From contig NZ_CP068082.1 of assembly GCF_016724845.1 (NCBI RefSeq), positions 186,001 through 250,000 of the forward strand: DNA of 64,000 nucleotides, written 5' to 3'. Each line of letters begins with the position of its first letter. Positions within the stretch are counted from its first letter, which is position 1. The notes below the pieces were generated by a model. It did no database searches and had not been told where the DNA came from. It was given only the letters and a program-made list of their open reading frames with translations. Both the position numbers and the translations under genes were made by a program. Below are positions 1-8,846 of the stretch, piece after piece. Source of the DNA: Sphingobacterium spiritivorum. Its GTDB lineage: Bacteria > Bacteroidota > Bacteroidia > Sphingobacteriales > Sphingobacteriaceae.

Positions 1-501
1 CGACGCAATCTCATCATGTGAAAAACCTTCTACTTCGTACATATTGAATATGGTACGTTGAATATCCGGTAATTCATCCAACAATTTTAATATATCCTGA
101 ACCTCCAGTGAGGAATGATTATGTACAGCATGAGGGACAAGCTCATATTCGGACACATCATCCAGCATCAACATTTGCTTCTTACTTCTCAAAAAGTCTA
201 TAGATTGATTGACAGCGATCCGTGCTATCCAGGAACGAAACGATTTTTCCAACCGCTCCTCCTCCACATCGAGATTAAAAGAATCTAATTTTGAAAAGGC
301 CTTTACAAAACATTCATTTACGACCTCTTCAGATTCCATTTCATGCTTAATGTACCGAATAACAATGGCCATCAAATAACCATAATACTTTTTGTACACA
401 TATGCTTTACCCCGTTCTCCACGCCCCATACCACAGTCATCCAGAGCTTTACGCAGGCTCATGGGCTCTTTTTGGTCAGTGTATTTACGAAGTAGTTTCA
501 C
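1..501 (-). CDS. ECF-type RNA polymerase sigma factor, partial (3' end beyond window)
   Basis: Reading the minus strand from a GTG at 501 gives 167 open codons that run off the left edge. An internal ATG at 462 is the alternative start; an in-frame stop lies seven codons upstream of the GTG. The protein has a sigma-70 region 2 (motif SEEVVNECFVKAFSKLD followed by an aromatic/basic helix, SFRSWIARIAVNQSIDFLR) and the beginning of region 4 (LLDELPDIQRTIFNMYEVEGFSHDEIA). Such factors direct RNA polymerase to stress or surface-function promoters. No anti-sigma gene is visible because downstream sequence is missing. Transcribed divergently from lysS. Family assignment is firm; the regulon is unknown. 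Confidence 0.85.
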   Translation of the reverse strand, partial: MKLLRKYTDQKEPMSLRKALDDCGMGRGERGKAYVYKKYYGYLMAIVIRYIKHEMESEEVVNECFVKAFSKLDSFNLDVEEERLEKSFRSWIARIAVNQSIDFLRSKKQMLMLDDVSEYELVPHAVHNHSSLEVQDILKLLDELPDIQRTIFNMYEVEGFSHDEIAS

Positions 502-696
502 AAATGGCGGAGATTGTTTTTGCTAATTTAACATCAATTTACTAATTATTGTATACATTAGAAATCCACCGTCATTTAGTCTGCACTAAAGATTTAAACA
601 TATTTTAGCATATAACGGTCTTCAAACCGCTTTCGCTACAGCCTGATTACATTTTTCTATTTTAAATGTCTGCATCCATTTTACCTATAAAATTCC

Positions 697-704
697 TACT
701 TTTG
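697..704 (+). promoter_or_regulatory. Possible lysS -7 promoter element (TAnnTTTG)
   Basis: TACTTTTG matches the Bacteroidota -7 consensus and would start a transcript about 15 nt upstream of the lysS ATG. No clear -33 TTTG was found at the right distance, so this is tentative. Confidence 0.35.
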
Positions 705-725
705 CAACTTAATAATTGAAAATAA

Positions 726-2444
726 ATGAGTACTGTATTATCCGAACAGGAACAACAACGTAGACAAGCTCTTCAAGCGCTTATTGATTTGGGAATCGAC
801 CCATATCCTGCCGAGGAATTCGATGTCAATGTGACGGCAGCTGATATATTGGAAAACTATGACCGCGACAAGCTGAACTATAAGACCGTCAGTATTGCCG
901 GTCGTATGATGACCAGACGCGTGATGGGGAATGCATCCTTTATCGAATTACAGGATTCTACCGGTCGTATTCAGGCCTATTTCAAACGTGACGATATCTG
1001 TCCCGGAGAAGACAAGACACTCTATAACACGGTTTTCAAAAAGCTATTGGATATCGGTGATATCATAGGTATCAAAGGCTATGTATTTACTACACAGACC
1101 GATGCCATCTGTATTCATGTGGAGCAATTTGTCGTATTGGCCAAATCATTGAAACCGCTTCCGGTAGTAAAATCTGCCGATGGTAAGACGTTCGATGCTG
1201 TGACTGATCCCGAATTCCGCTACCGCCAGCGTTATGTGGATCTGGTAGTCAATCCGCAGGTAAGAGATACTTTTGTAAAAGTATCAAAAGTAAAAACGGC
1301 CATTCGTGATTTCCTGAATGAGCAGGGAGCATTGGAAGTAGATACTCCGGTATTGCAATCTATTCCGGGTGGTGCTGCAGCAAGACCATTTATTACGCAT
1401 CACAATGCTTTAGATATTCCATTATACTTGCGTATTGCGAACGAATTATATCTGAAACGCCTTATTGTTGGTGGTTTTGATTGGGTATATGAGTTCAGCC
1501 GTAATTTCAGAAATGAAGGCATGGACCGTACACACAATCCGGAATTTACCGTATTAGAGTTTTATGTAGCCTACAAAGACTACGTATGGATGATGGAAAC
1601 TACTGAAAAACTTCTTGAAAAAGTAGCATTAGCCACTAACGGAACTACTTCTGTACAGGTAGGAGAAAATCAAATCAATTTTGCTCCGCCTTATAAACGA
1701 ATTTCTATTTACGATTCCATCAAAGAATATACTGGATTTGATGTGAGTGAAATGGATGAAGTGGGCCTTAGAGAGGTATGTAAGCAACTGCATATCCCGA
1801 CTACCGAAGCCATGGGTAAAGGTAAGCTGATCGATGAGATATTCGGAGAGAAATGTGAGGGCAATTATATACAGCCGACTTTTATCACAGACTATCCGAA
1901 AGAGATGTCTCCGCTGACTAAAAAACACCGAGAGAAAGCCGGATTGGTAGAGCGCTTTGAATTAATGGTAAACGGCAAGGAAGTAGCAAATGCTTACTCT
2001 GAGCTGAATGATCCGATTGATCAGCTGGAGCGTTTTGAAGATCAGCTTAAATTAATGGAACGTGGTGATGATGAAGCGATGTTTATCGATTATGATTTTG
2101 TACGTTCACTAGAATATGGAATGCCTCCTACAGCAGGTATCGGTATAGGTATTGACCGTCTGGCGATGCTGATGACCAATCAGGCATCTATACAAGATGT
2201 GTTATTCTTCCCTCAAATGCGCCCTGAAAAAGTAACGAAAGTAGCTTCTACAGAAGATTACACAGCATTAGGCATACCGGCTGAATGGGTACCTGTATTG
2301 CAGAAAATGGGTTTTACAACTATTCCGGCATTGAAAGAAGCAAATCCGAATAAGGTATTCAACGACCTTGGAGGAATGCGTAAAAAGATGAAACTGGAAA
2401 TCAGTATGCCTGCGAAGGATGAAGTATTGGCCTGGTTTAATTAA
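726..2444 (+). CDS. lysS: Lysyl-tRNA synthetase, class II
   Basis: Charges tRNA-Lys with lysine in the cytoplasm. The order is typical of class II LysRS: N-terminal OB-fold anticodon-binding domain (about residues 50-150) and a catalytic core with motif 2 (FRNEGMDRTHNPEFT, near residue 265) and motif 3 (GIGIGIDRLAML, near 485). At 572 aa it is about 70 residues longer than the E. coli type; the extra C-terminal tail (after about 500) contains a helix-hairpin-helix-like stretch, which as far as I recall is common in Bacteroidota LysRS. ATG is preceded by AT-rich sequence without a Shine-Dalgarno, as normal here. Monocistronic: a strong terminator follows directly. Confidence 0.97.
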   Translation: MSTVLSEQEQQRRQALQALIDLGIDPYPAEEFDVNVTAADILENYDRDKLNYKTVSIAGRMMTRRVMGNASFIELQDSTGRIQAYFKRDDICPGEDKTLYNTVFKKLLDIGDIIGIKGYVFTTQTDAICIHVEQFVVLAKSLKPLPVVKSADGKTFDAVTDPEFRYRQRYVDLVVNPQVRDTFVKVSKVKTAIRDFLNEQGALEVDTPVLQSIPGGAAARPFITHHNALDIPLYLRIANELYLKRLIVGGFDWVYEFSRNFRNEGMDRTHNPEFTVLEFYVAYKDYVWMMETTEKLLEKVALATNGTTSVQVGENQINFAPPYKRISIYDSIKEYTGFDVSEMDEVGLREVCKQLHIPTTEAMGKGKLIDEIFGEKCEGNYIQPTFITDYPKEMSPLTKKHREKAGLVERFELMVNGKEVANAYSELNDPIDQLERFEDQLKLMERGDDEAMFIDYDFVRSLEYGMPPTAGIGIGIDRLAMLMTNQASIQDVLFFPQMRPEKVTKVASTEDYTALGIPAEWVPVLQKMGFTTIPALKEANPNKVFNDLGGMRKKMKLEISMPAKDEVLAWFN

Positions 2445-2460
2445 GACTAGAGTATTACAT

Positions 2461-2500
2461 AGAAAAAGGGTTCAAAATTTCAATTTTGAACCCTTTTTCT
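2461..2500. terminator. Bidirectional terminator after lysS
   Basis: Perfect 19-bp inverted repeat with a 2-nt centre, beginning AGAAAAAGGG and ending CCCTTTTTCT. A-run and T-run flanks make it usable from both strands, between lysS and the convergent lipocalin-like gene. Confidence 0.9.
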
Positions 2501-2518
2501 ATTTCAGACATCCGTAAC

Positions 2519-3031
2519 CTAATAATCTGTTTGTCTTTCTAACTGCGCTTCTTTATATTGCGCTTTCTTGTGCTTCTGCCAGGTCATATACGAATTGACC
2601 ATCACACCGTTCGAAAGAATGGGTTCAGTGGATTTCAGATACAATACATCTCCTTCAAAATCAAAGATGCGTTCCTGTGTCTGTCCTGCCCAATTCGGAA
2701 ATAAAGAAGTTTTGATCTGATAAGAAACCACTCTGTTTTCCAGAATCTGATAGGCTCCGCTAAAAGCAATAAACGTATTGATAACAGCAAGTGACTCTTC
2801 CTGTGTCGCTGCAAAACGGTCGCCGGAAACAAGGGGCGGACGATTCTGAGCCATAATCTGTACGGACATAAAGCCATCCGGACTATACATCAATATTCCT
2901 TCCGGATTTTTCCCGACAGGAAATAATGAATCGGATCCATCGATGGGCAATTCTATATATGAAAGGAGCTTCCAACTCCCTACCAGTTCATTTTTTATTG
3001 AAGTCATAACGGGGTTAATTCTATTTAGCAA
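2519..3031 (-). CDS. Lipocalin-like domain protein
   Basis: 170 aa, or 162 if translation starts at the internal ATG at 3007 (MTSIKNELVGSW), which fits the family better because the fold begins right there. The motif NELVGSWKLLSYIE, the YSPDGFMSV segment and the RIFDFEGDVLYLKS stretch are typical of the bacterial lipocalin-like family (Pfam Lipocalin_5 type), a small beta-barrel of unknown ligand. No signal peptide, so cytoplasmic. Single gene, convergent with lysS. Function not known beyond the fold. Confidence 0.75.
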   Translation of the reverse strand: MLNRINPVMTSIKNELVGSWKLLSYIELPIDGSDSLFPVGKNPEGILMYSPDGFMSVQIMAQNRPPLVSGDRFAATQEESLAVINTFIAFSGAYQILENRVVSYQIKTSLFPNWAGQTQERIFDFEGDVLYLKSTEPILSNGVMVNSYMTWQKHKKAQYKEAQLERQTDY

Positions 3032-3236
3032 TTTTATCTATAACGTAAAAGTACACATTATAGTTTATACAAAAAGACGTTGTGATAATCACATGACATT
3101 ACGGTATAAAAATAAAAACGGAAGAATATTTCAACTTATTTAGCATGCCCTGAAACAGTCATTTATATCTTAGCCAGATACAAATCTGCAACCGTCTGAA
3201 AGAATGTATTTATATTAGCTTATTAAAAAAACTTAT

Positions 3237-3623
3237 ATGGTTCAAAAATGTCCCTGTGGTAGTGGCGAAGATTACCTGGATTGTTGTCAGAATATACATA
3301 AAAACCTTCAGGAAGCTACTTCTGCAGAAAAATTGATGCGGGCAAGATATGCAGCATTCTACTTAGGATTGATTGATTTTATCTACAATAGTTTCCATCC
3401 TACTACGCGACGTTTTCAACAAAAAAACGATATCAGACAATGGGCTCATGAAAACAAGTGGATGCACCTCGAGATTATTCATGTGACTCCGCAAACGGTA
3501 GAGTTTAAAGCCCATTACATGGATCCGCAATCCGCCATTCAGATACACCATGAAAAATCAACTTTTAAGAAATTTAATAACACATGGTATTATGTGGATG
3601 GAAAAATTATGCAGGTAAAATAA
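3237..3623 (+). CDS. YchJ-family SEC-C zinc-binding protein
   Basis: 128 aa. Starts with a SEC-C zinc motif, CPCGSGEDYLDCC (residues 5-17), also found at the C terminus of SecA. It is followed by the conserved AEKLMRARYAAF segment and an NTF2-like/YchJ domain with HPTTRR and a tryptophan-rich end. Length is close to YchJ homologues, which have a second SEC-C; here only the N-terminal one is present. Function of the family is not established. Single gene, convergent with the M13 peptidase. Confidence 0.85.
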   Translation: MVQKCPCGSGEDYLDCCQNIHKNLQEATSAEKLMRARYAAFYLGLIDFIYNSFHPTTRRFQQKNDIRQWAHENKWMHLEIIHVTPQTVEFKAHYMDPQSAIQIHHEKSTFKKFNNTWYYVDGKIMQVK

Positions 3624-3626
3624 GAA

Positions 3627-3663
3627 AGGGTTTCTGAAAAGTGCGTACACATTCAGAAACCCT
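3627..3663. terminator. Terminator between convergent YchJ-like and M13 peptidase genes
   Basis: 12-bp perfect inverted repeat AGGGTTTCTGAA / TTCAGAAACCCT with a 13-nt loop. T-rich sequence follows on the minus strand, so it probably ends the peptidase transcript and may act in both directions. Confidence 0.7.
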
Positions 3664-3697
3664 CCTGCTCAATTCTAATATTGATATGAATCTGTGA

Positions 3698-5701
3698 TTA
3701 CCAGATCACGATTCTATTTTGCTGAGGCACATACATTTTGTCTCCTTCTTTCGTCTGGAAAGCTTCATGGAAACCATCCATATTGACAATAGGCGCAAAT
3801 GCACGATACTGAGCAGGCGAATGCGGATCCGTTTTCACCTGATTCACGACATACTGATCTGTAGTTTTTGTTCTCCAGATCGTTGCCCACGACAGGAAGA
3901 AACGTTGCTCCTGTGTAAAGCCATCTATCAATCCCGGATTACCTTTATCTTTCAGGTACATTTTCAGTGCATCAAATGCTACAGATGCCCCCCCAAGATC
4001 TCCGATATTCTCCCCTAATGTAAAACGACCATTAACAAATACACCAGGAACAGGTTCGAATGCTTCAAATTGCTTGACCAATGCATCAGCAGAGGCATCA
4101 AACTTTTCTTTGTCTTCCGCAGTCCACCAGTTATTGAGATTACCGTTACCATCATATTGTGCGCCTGAATCATCAAATCCGTGAGACAATTCATGACCTA
4201 TAACAGCACCTATTCCGCCAAAGTTAATGGCTGCGTCAGCTCTGTAATCATAGAATGGTGGCTGAAGGATCGCAGCAGGGAATACAATCTCGTTAAACAA
4301 AGGACTGTAGTATGCATTGACCGTCTGAGGAGTCATGCTCCACTCCGATTTATCCACAGGCTTACCTTGTTTTGCACGATTCTCTTCAAAAGCCCATTTG
4401 TTGACATGCGATGCATTTTCAAACAGCGAGGTCCCAATAGATAATTTTGAATAGTCCTTCCATTTGTTTGGATATCCGATCTTCACATTAAATTTAGAAA
4501 GTTTCTCTAACGCTTTTTCTTTTGTAGCAGGAGACATCCATGTCAGATTTTTGATGTGTACTTCAAAAGATTTCAGCAGGTACTGTACCATTTCTTCAGC
4601 AGCAGTTTTGGCCTGAGGAGGAAAATTATCTTTAACATATACTTTTCCTAACAGATCCCCTACCCTGGCATTCACAAATGCTAATCCTCTTTTGTCTAAA
4701 GCACGCTGTTCCTGCTGCCCGTTTAATTTCTTACCCCAGAAATTGAAAGATAACTGATCCAGATCTGCTGTCAATAAACCGGCCGCATTATTCATAACAT
4801 GAAAACGAAGGACTTCTTTGATCTGAGCAAGATTTTCAGGTTTCAGGATCTGATCCAGTTCCTGATAGTATTTCAATTCGGATATGATAACCGTATCAGC
4901 TTTGAATCCTAACTCTGAGATGTATTTGGCGATATCAATATTCTTCACCATTTTATTCAGATCTTTTACCGCAACAGGGTTATAGCGTTTTTGCGCATCA
5001 CGGGATTCTTCGATAGTTTTTAAACGGGAAGCAATCTCTTTCTCAAAAGCAACTACTTTAGGTCCTTTAAGATCTTTTGTACGTTGTCCGACAGCAGTGT
5101 TTAAAGCGGAAATATATTCGGAATAATCGGCTAGTGTTTGTTTATTCTTTTCATCTACTTTCTGATAATAAGAACGTCCAAGCCCCAGATTTGCTGCTCC
5201 CAGATAGATCGCATTCATACTGCTGTTTTTCATATGTGCATAGACGCTTGCTCCAAAAAACGGATTGCCTCCTTCAGGCGCAACCTCTAACAGATATTTG
5301 TACAGATCATTGAAGTTTTTAATGGCATCGATCTTAGCCAGATAAGGTTTGATCGGCTCAATCCCTTTTGCATTACGTGTATCGAAGTCTACATACGAAC
5401 GGTAGAGATCAGCAATTTTTTGTCCGTCTGAGCCTTTTTCAAATTTTTGAGTCAGCGATTCTTTAAGAATTTTTAAGGTTGCTTCATCTGTGTTTTCACG
5501 CAATTCTTCGAATGAACCCCATCTTGCTTTATCAGCAGGAATTTTTACGGTTTTCATCCAGTTACCATTTACATAACTGTAAAAATCATCCTGAGGACGG
5601 ACGCTTTTATCCATAAAATCAGGATTGATCGCTTTTGCGGATTGTGCAAATGTACTCCCCGTTCCCATGAGCAAAACTGCCATAGCTACATACTTTTTCA
5701 T
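3698..5701 (-). CDS. pepO: M13-family zinc metallopeptidase (neprilysin/PepO type), exported
   Basis: 667 aa with an N-terminal signal peptide (MKKYVAMAVLLMGTGSTFAQ). Cuts peptides in the periplasm or at the cell surface. All hallmarks of M13 are present: substrate-binding NAYY (TVNAYYSP), zinc motif HELSH in GHELSHGFDDSG near residue 500, third zinc ligand in GENIGDLGG near 562, and the conserved C-terminal tryptophan. Length is as usual for the family (650-700 aa). Monogenic; the divergent neighbour at 5870 starts about 160 bp away, so promoters for both lie in that gap. Often named endothelin-converting-enzyme-like; the true substrate is not predictable. Confidence 0.95.
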   Translation of the reverse strand: MKKYVAMAVLLMGTGSTFAQSAKAINPDFMDKSVRPQDDFYSYVNGNWMKTVKIPADKARWGSFEELRENTDEATLKILKESLTQKFEKGSDGQKIADLYRSYVDFDTRNAKGIEPIKPYLAKIDAIKNFNDLYKYLLEVAPEGGNPFFGASVYAHMKNSSMNAIYLGAANLGLGRSYYQKVDEKNKQTLADYSEYISALNTAVGQRTKDLKGPKVVAFEKEIASRLKTIEESRDAQKRYNPVAVKDLNKMVKNIDIAKYISELGFKADTVIISELKYYQELDQILKPENLAQIKEVLRFHVMNNAAGLLTADLDQLSFNFWGKKLNGQQEQRALDKRGLAFVNARVGDLLGKVYVKDNFPPQAKTAAEEMVQYLLKSFEVHIKNLTWMSPATKEKALEKLSKFNVKIGYPNKWKDYSKLSIGTSLFENASHVNKWAFEENRAKQGKPVDKSEWSMTPQTVNAYYSPLFNEIVFPAAILQPPFYDYRADAAINFGGIGAVIGHELSHGFDDSGAQYDGNGNLNNWWTAEDKEKFDASADALVKQFEAFEPVPGVFVNGRFTLGENIGDLGGASVAFDALKMYLKDKGNPGLIDGFTQEQRFFLSWATIWRTKTTDQYVVNQVKTDPHSPAQYRAFAPIVNMDGFHEAFQTKEGDKMYVPQQNRIVIW

Positions 5702-5869
5702 ACAACTGTAATTTGTTTTAATTGTTATATCAACTATCCGTCAAACATCGTTTGCAAATCGCTGAGAGACAAACTTAATAAAAGTTTAATACAATAAAAG
5801 GTAACGATTTTATATTTTTTGTATGCCGGATCACTTAATATTCACCGATATACTTTATTTTAGTTGCAT

Positions 5870-6541
5870 ATGAAAATCGAAATCGATGGAATCTGGTATG
5901 AGTGGGTGCCTTCTGTCCGTGATACCTTTAAGGTACTGGAGCAGGATGGTACATTTGTACGCCTGCAGGTACCAGCCTACGCCGATGAAGCATTCGTAAA
6001 AAGCTATATCAGGACACATCGAGCGGTACTTTTGAAAGATCTGAAATCCAATGCTACAGACACTATTGAGCCTATAGAAATATTTGGTATCCCTCATTTT
6101 GTACATCATCAGGAAAATTGTACACAACCTTATATCAAAGGATTTCGCATTTATCTCAACACCAATGACAGGCAATGGAATGACCGGTCAATCAACAGCT
6201 TAAAGAAGACCCTTTTACTTCAATTGATTATACAATTAGTCGGGCATTGGGAAGAACAACTTGATTTATTAGCCGGCGAAATTGTGATACGTAAGTTACG
6301 CAGCAACTGGTATAATACGGATAAACAGAACTGTAACCTGACTTTTGATACAGCACTGACAGATCAGCCGGCAGATTATATTACGTATATTGTGATCAGA
6401 GCATTATTGTCACTGCAGATAAACTCTAAAAAAGAGCAGGAACATCAATTGGATCATCTGCTGCAGGGATGGCAGGAAAAAGAAGAAGCATTAGCATATG
6501 AGCGGACAAAATTTAGAGATAAAGATTACGATCAGCAATAA
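5870..6541 (+). CDS. YgjP/DUF45-like protein with degenerate metallopeptidase motif
   Basis: 223 aa from the ATG at 5870 (a TTG six bases upstream is an unlikely start). By eye it follows the layout of YgjP-type (DUF45, M48-related) peptidases: an N-terminal beta domain, then KLRSNWYNTD where the family has KSRWGSCS, a LTFDTAL strand, and YIVIRALLSL where the family has YVIVHELCHL. The alignment implies that His, Glu and second His of HExxH became Arg, Ala and Ser, so no zinc site. First gene of an operon: it overlaps the next ORF by 44 bp. Inference from motif spacing only; not tested by profile search. Probable role: non-catalytic binding or scaffold protein. Confidence 0.55.
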   Translation: MKIEIDGIWYEWVPSVRDTFKVLEQDGTFVRLQVPAYADEAFVKSYIRTHRAVLLKDLKSNATDTIEPIEIFGIPHFVHHQENCTQPYIKGFRIYLNTNDRQWNDRSINSLKKTLLLQLIIQLVGHWEEQLDLLAGEIVIRKLRSNWYNTDKQNCNLTFDTALTDQPADYITYIVIRALLSLQINSKKEQEHQLDHLLQGWQEKEEALAYERTKFRDKDYDQQ

Positions 6542-6866
6542 CGAACTGCGAAGCATACAGGAGGATCCGCAGCAATTGATCACTCATATATCTTCAGAGA
6601 ATTGGGAAGCACTAAAGTCAGGAATAGTGGATCAGTTAGCCGATCGTGATGGCGCACCACAACTGGATCAGATCCGTATACAGAACTTCCGATGGGATGA
6701 GAATAGCCGTAAGGGATCATTCCGGATGCAGTTTCTGATCAATCGCCATTTTTGTTGCAGCGATACGGAAGCATGTGCTATGGATTATGTAGACTGGAAT
6801 TTTGTATACAATGCCGGTCTGTTATCTGCTGACGCAAATTATGTTAACTGGACATTAGATAATTGA
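6498..6866 (+). CDS. Hypothetical protein, middle gene of the MpaB-like operon
   Basis: 122 aa, no signal peptide or membrane segment, not recognised. Sequence is acidic with several Trp/Tyr/Asn residues near the C terminus (DYVDWNFVYNAG, NYVNWTLDN) and a CCSDTEAC cysteine cluster near residue 90. Its start overlaps the YgjP-like gene by 44 bp and its stop overlaps the start of the MpaB-like oxygenase by 4 bp, so the three are translationally coupled and probably act together. Codon usage resembles the neighbours. Confidence 0.65.
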   Translation: MSGQNLEIKITISNNELRSIQEDPQQLITHISSENWEALKSGIVDQLADRDGAPQLDQIRIQNFRWDENSRKGSFRMQFLINRHFCCSDTEACAMDYVDWNFVYNAGLLSADANYVNWTLDN

Positions 6867-8056
6867 TCATGCAGAAAACCCCGCAGCGATATCGTGTAAA
6901 TACATCTTCCTTTCAACATTATTGGACAAAGGGGGCCGGAATTGCGCTGTTACATAAATTGGGATACACTCCGGCGCTGGAAAAGGCTGATCAATATATC
7001 CCCCTACTCTTCCAAACGGATGAAAGCTGTGATTACCTTGTCAAACAGCTCCATAAGCATGAAGGCTTTAAAAATGGGAATGAAGAGGTGCTTCGTTTTT
7101 TGAAAGAAGGACAGCATTATTCCGGCACATATGCTCCCGTTTTGAAATCATTTTTTGATTCCTTTAAACGACGCCCGGATTGGGTCAATGAAGATTTACT
7201 CAACGTTGGGACCGAACTCAGCAGGCGTCCCGGGATCAGTGCGCTTATTGTCCTCCGGGATTATTGCCTTATGGGTGGTTATGAATCTTCAGCTATTAAC
7301 AAACCGCTTATTTATACAGGTGCACTCAAAAAAGGGGCTGTAAAGCGATTGACAGATACGGTGACTTTCTGGGTCAATATTACCAGAGCAGGTGCTTTTG
7401 ATGCTGACGGGGAAGGTTTTCAAAATGTTATCCTGACCCGTATTATTCACTCTTTCTCCAGAGTCAATATTCTGCGTTCTACCGATTGGAATGCAGACAA
7501 GTGGGGACAGCCTGTCAACACATGGGATTTATTAGCTACCAATTTGGGATTTTCGCTGGTCTTTATCGTTGGCTTACGCCGAATGGGATATGCTCCGACA
7601 GCACATGAAGTGAAGGGATTATTTCACTTCTGGAAGTATGTTGGTTACCTTATAGGTATTCCGACAAATCTTTTGCCGGATACTGAAGAACAAGCTATAG
7701 AAGCACTTTATTATTGGACTATGACACAGGCAGACGGAGATGAAGATTCAAAAGCACTTGCCATGGCACTGAAGGAAGAACCCGTAAAAGCTTTCTTTCC
7801 TCCCTCCCGTACAGGACGTATGATGATGAAAGAAATACATCTTTACTACAATAACTTCTTACTCGGAAATTACTCCTGCAGACTTCTGGGTCTGCGCAAC
7901 ACGGTATTCGGTAAGATCGCATATCTTAATATCCTGAAAAACGAAAGAGAAGAAAAGAAGATATACTTACCCGGCTACAGAGAGCAAATGATCCGCAAAG
8001 GAGGTGAAGAACAGGATAAGGTAAAACAAATCTATCTTAAATATAACAACGGGTAG
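6863..8056 (+). CDS. MpaB-like / DUF2236 oxygenase-domain protein
   Basis: 397 aa. Start at ATG 6863 or the next in-frame ATG at 6869. Matches the DUF2236 family (ER-bound oxygenase MpaB and rubber oxygenase Lcp catalytic domain). The sequence shows an opening region with RRPDWVNEDLL, then a helical core containing LRDYCLMGGY, TDTVTFWVNITRAGAF and TRIIHSFSRVNIL, which carries the conserved Arg-x2-His-x3-Arg; the His is the likely haem ligand by analogy with Lcp. It continues with WDLLATNLGFSLVFIVGLRRMG and FHFWKYVGYLIGIP. Substrate unknown. Third gene of a tightly coupled operon with the two preceding proteins. The stop codon lies in the stem of the terminator. Confidence 0.8.
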   Translation: MIMQKTPQRYRVNTSSFQHYWTKGAGIALLHKLGYTPALEKADQYIPLLFQTDESCDYLVKQLHKHEGFKNGNEEVLRFLKEGQHYSGTYAPVLKSFFDSFKRRPDWVNEDLLNVGTELSRRPGISALIVLRDYCLMGGYESSAINKPLIYTGALKKGAVKRLTDTVTFWVNITRAGAFDADGEGFQNVILTRIIHSFSRVNILRSTDWNADKWGQPVNTWDLLATNLGFSLVFIVGLRRMGYAPTAHEVKGLFHFWKYVGYLIGIPTNLLPDTEEQAIEALYYWTMTQADGDEDSKALAMALKEEPVKAFFPPSRTGRMMMKEIHLYYNNFLLGNYSCRLLGLRNTVFGKIAYLNILKNEREEKKIYLPGYREQMIRKGGEEQDKVKQIYLKYNNG

Positions 8057-8081
8057 TGATCTATTGGATTCACTACCCGTT
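8048..8081. terminator. Terminator overlapping the MpaB-like stop codon
   Basis: Perfect 12-bp stem AACGGGTAGTGA / TCACTACCCGTT with a 10-nt loop; the stop codon of the upstream gene is inside the 5' arm. Lies between convergent genes. Confidence 0.75.
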
Positions 8082-8092
8082 TGCCAATTATT

Positions 8093-8734
8093 CTATTTCC
8101 CTTTCATAATCAAGGCTTCGTGTGCGCTGCCACGCATCCACAATAACCAATTGACACAGGATACAGCACATATATTCAGAATCCCGAAATATACTATCCA
8201 GATCTGAAATCCGAAAAAGTAAAACATGGGTATCCAGTATCCGAATACACTCCAATAGGATGCCATACAGATCTGACATTGAATAACGGGTTTACGAAAG
8301 TATTTATTCACTACATATTCTTCATCGGTTTTGTAGCAGCGAGTGACTCCCTTATCATCGGTCTCCATGCTGATCTTTTCATCGATCTCTTTCAGCACCT
8401 GTCTGATCCGCTCCCCTGGTTCCGGGGAACTGTTGTCATAGATCAGACCATTTCCTGAATTTACCAGTGTATCGTTTTTGAGCTTTTGCTGCAGTTTCTC
8501 AAATAATATATCCCATTGTTCTCCGCTGTAATATACCTTTACATGTCGTACACGGCTCAGGTATTTAAACAAAGGATATAAGATCATTTCACTGTCTTTA
8601 TCCCTTCCGTCAGGAAGAACTTCCGTCCCTCCTTTTGCAGCTATGCGTACACCCAGTATAAATAATGATTGCAGAATAACATAGCCTAATGCTGCAAATA
8701 CCAAAAAGAAAAGTTCATGTACTTGTATCTCCAT
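8093..8734 (-). CDS. Hypothetical membrane protein with CxxCM motif
   Basis: 213 aa. One N-terminal membrane helix (about residues 8-30), a charged cytoplasmic middle, then KPVIQCQICMASYWSVFGYW and two further hydrophobic helices (about 158-200). The Pro-x3-Cys-x2-Cys-Met-x-Ser pattern just before a membrane helix occurs in poorly characterised membrane proteins, some encoded by phages; I cannot assign a function. Monocistronic, convergent with the MpaB-like operon. Confidence 0.6.
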   Translation of the reverse strand: MEIQVHELFFLVFAALGYVILQSLFILGVRIAAKGGTEVLPDGRDKDSEMILYPLFKYLSRVRHVKVYYSGEQWDILFEKLQQKLKNDTLVNSGNGLIYDNSSPEPGERIRQVLKEIDEKISMETDDKGVTRCYKTDEEYVVNKYFRKPVIQCQICMASYWSVFGYWIPMFYFFGFQIWIVYFGILNICAVSCVNWLLWMRGSAHEALIMKGK

Positions 8735-8846
8735 AACAGATCTCCTTATTTTAAAAAATGTTCTTTATTCAACAATACAAAATTCAGGATATCAGTCAAT
8801 TGTTAAAAGAGACACAGCACTGAAGAAATGGTACAAAGCACAGATT

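Noticed and set aside
2943-3143. 66-codon open frame opposite the lipocalin-like gene start
   Set aside because: Mostly antisense to a better-supported gene, low-complexity tail.
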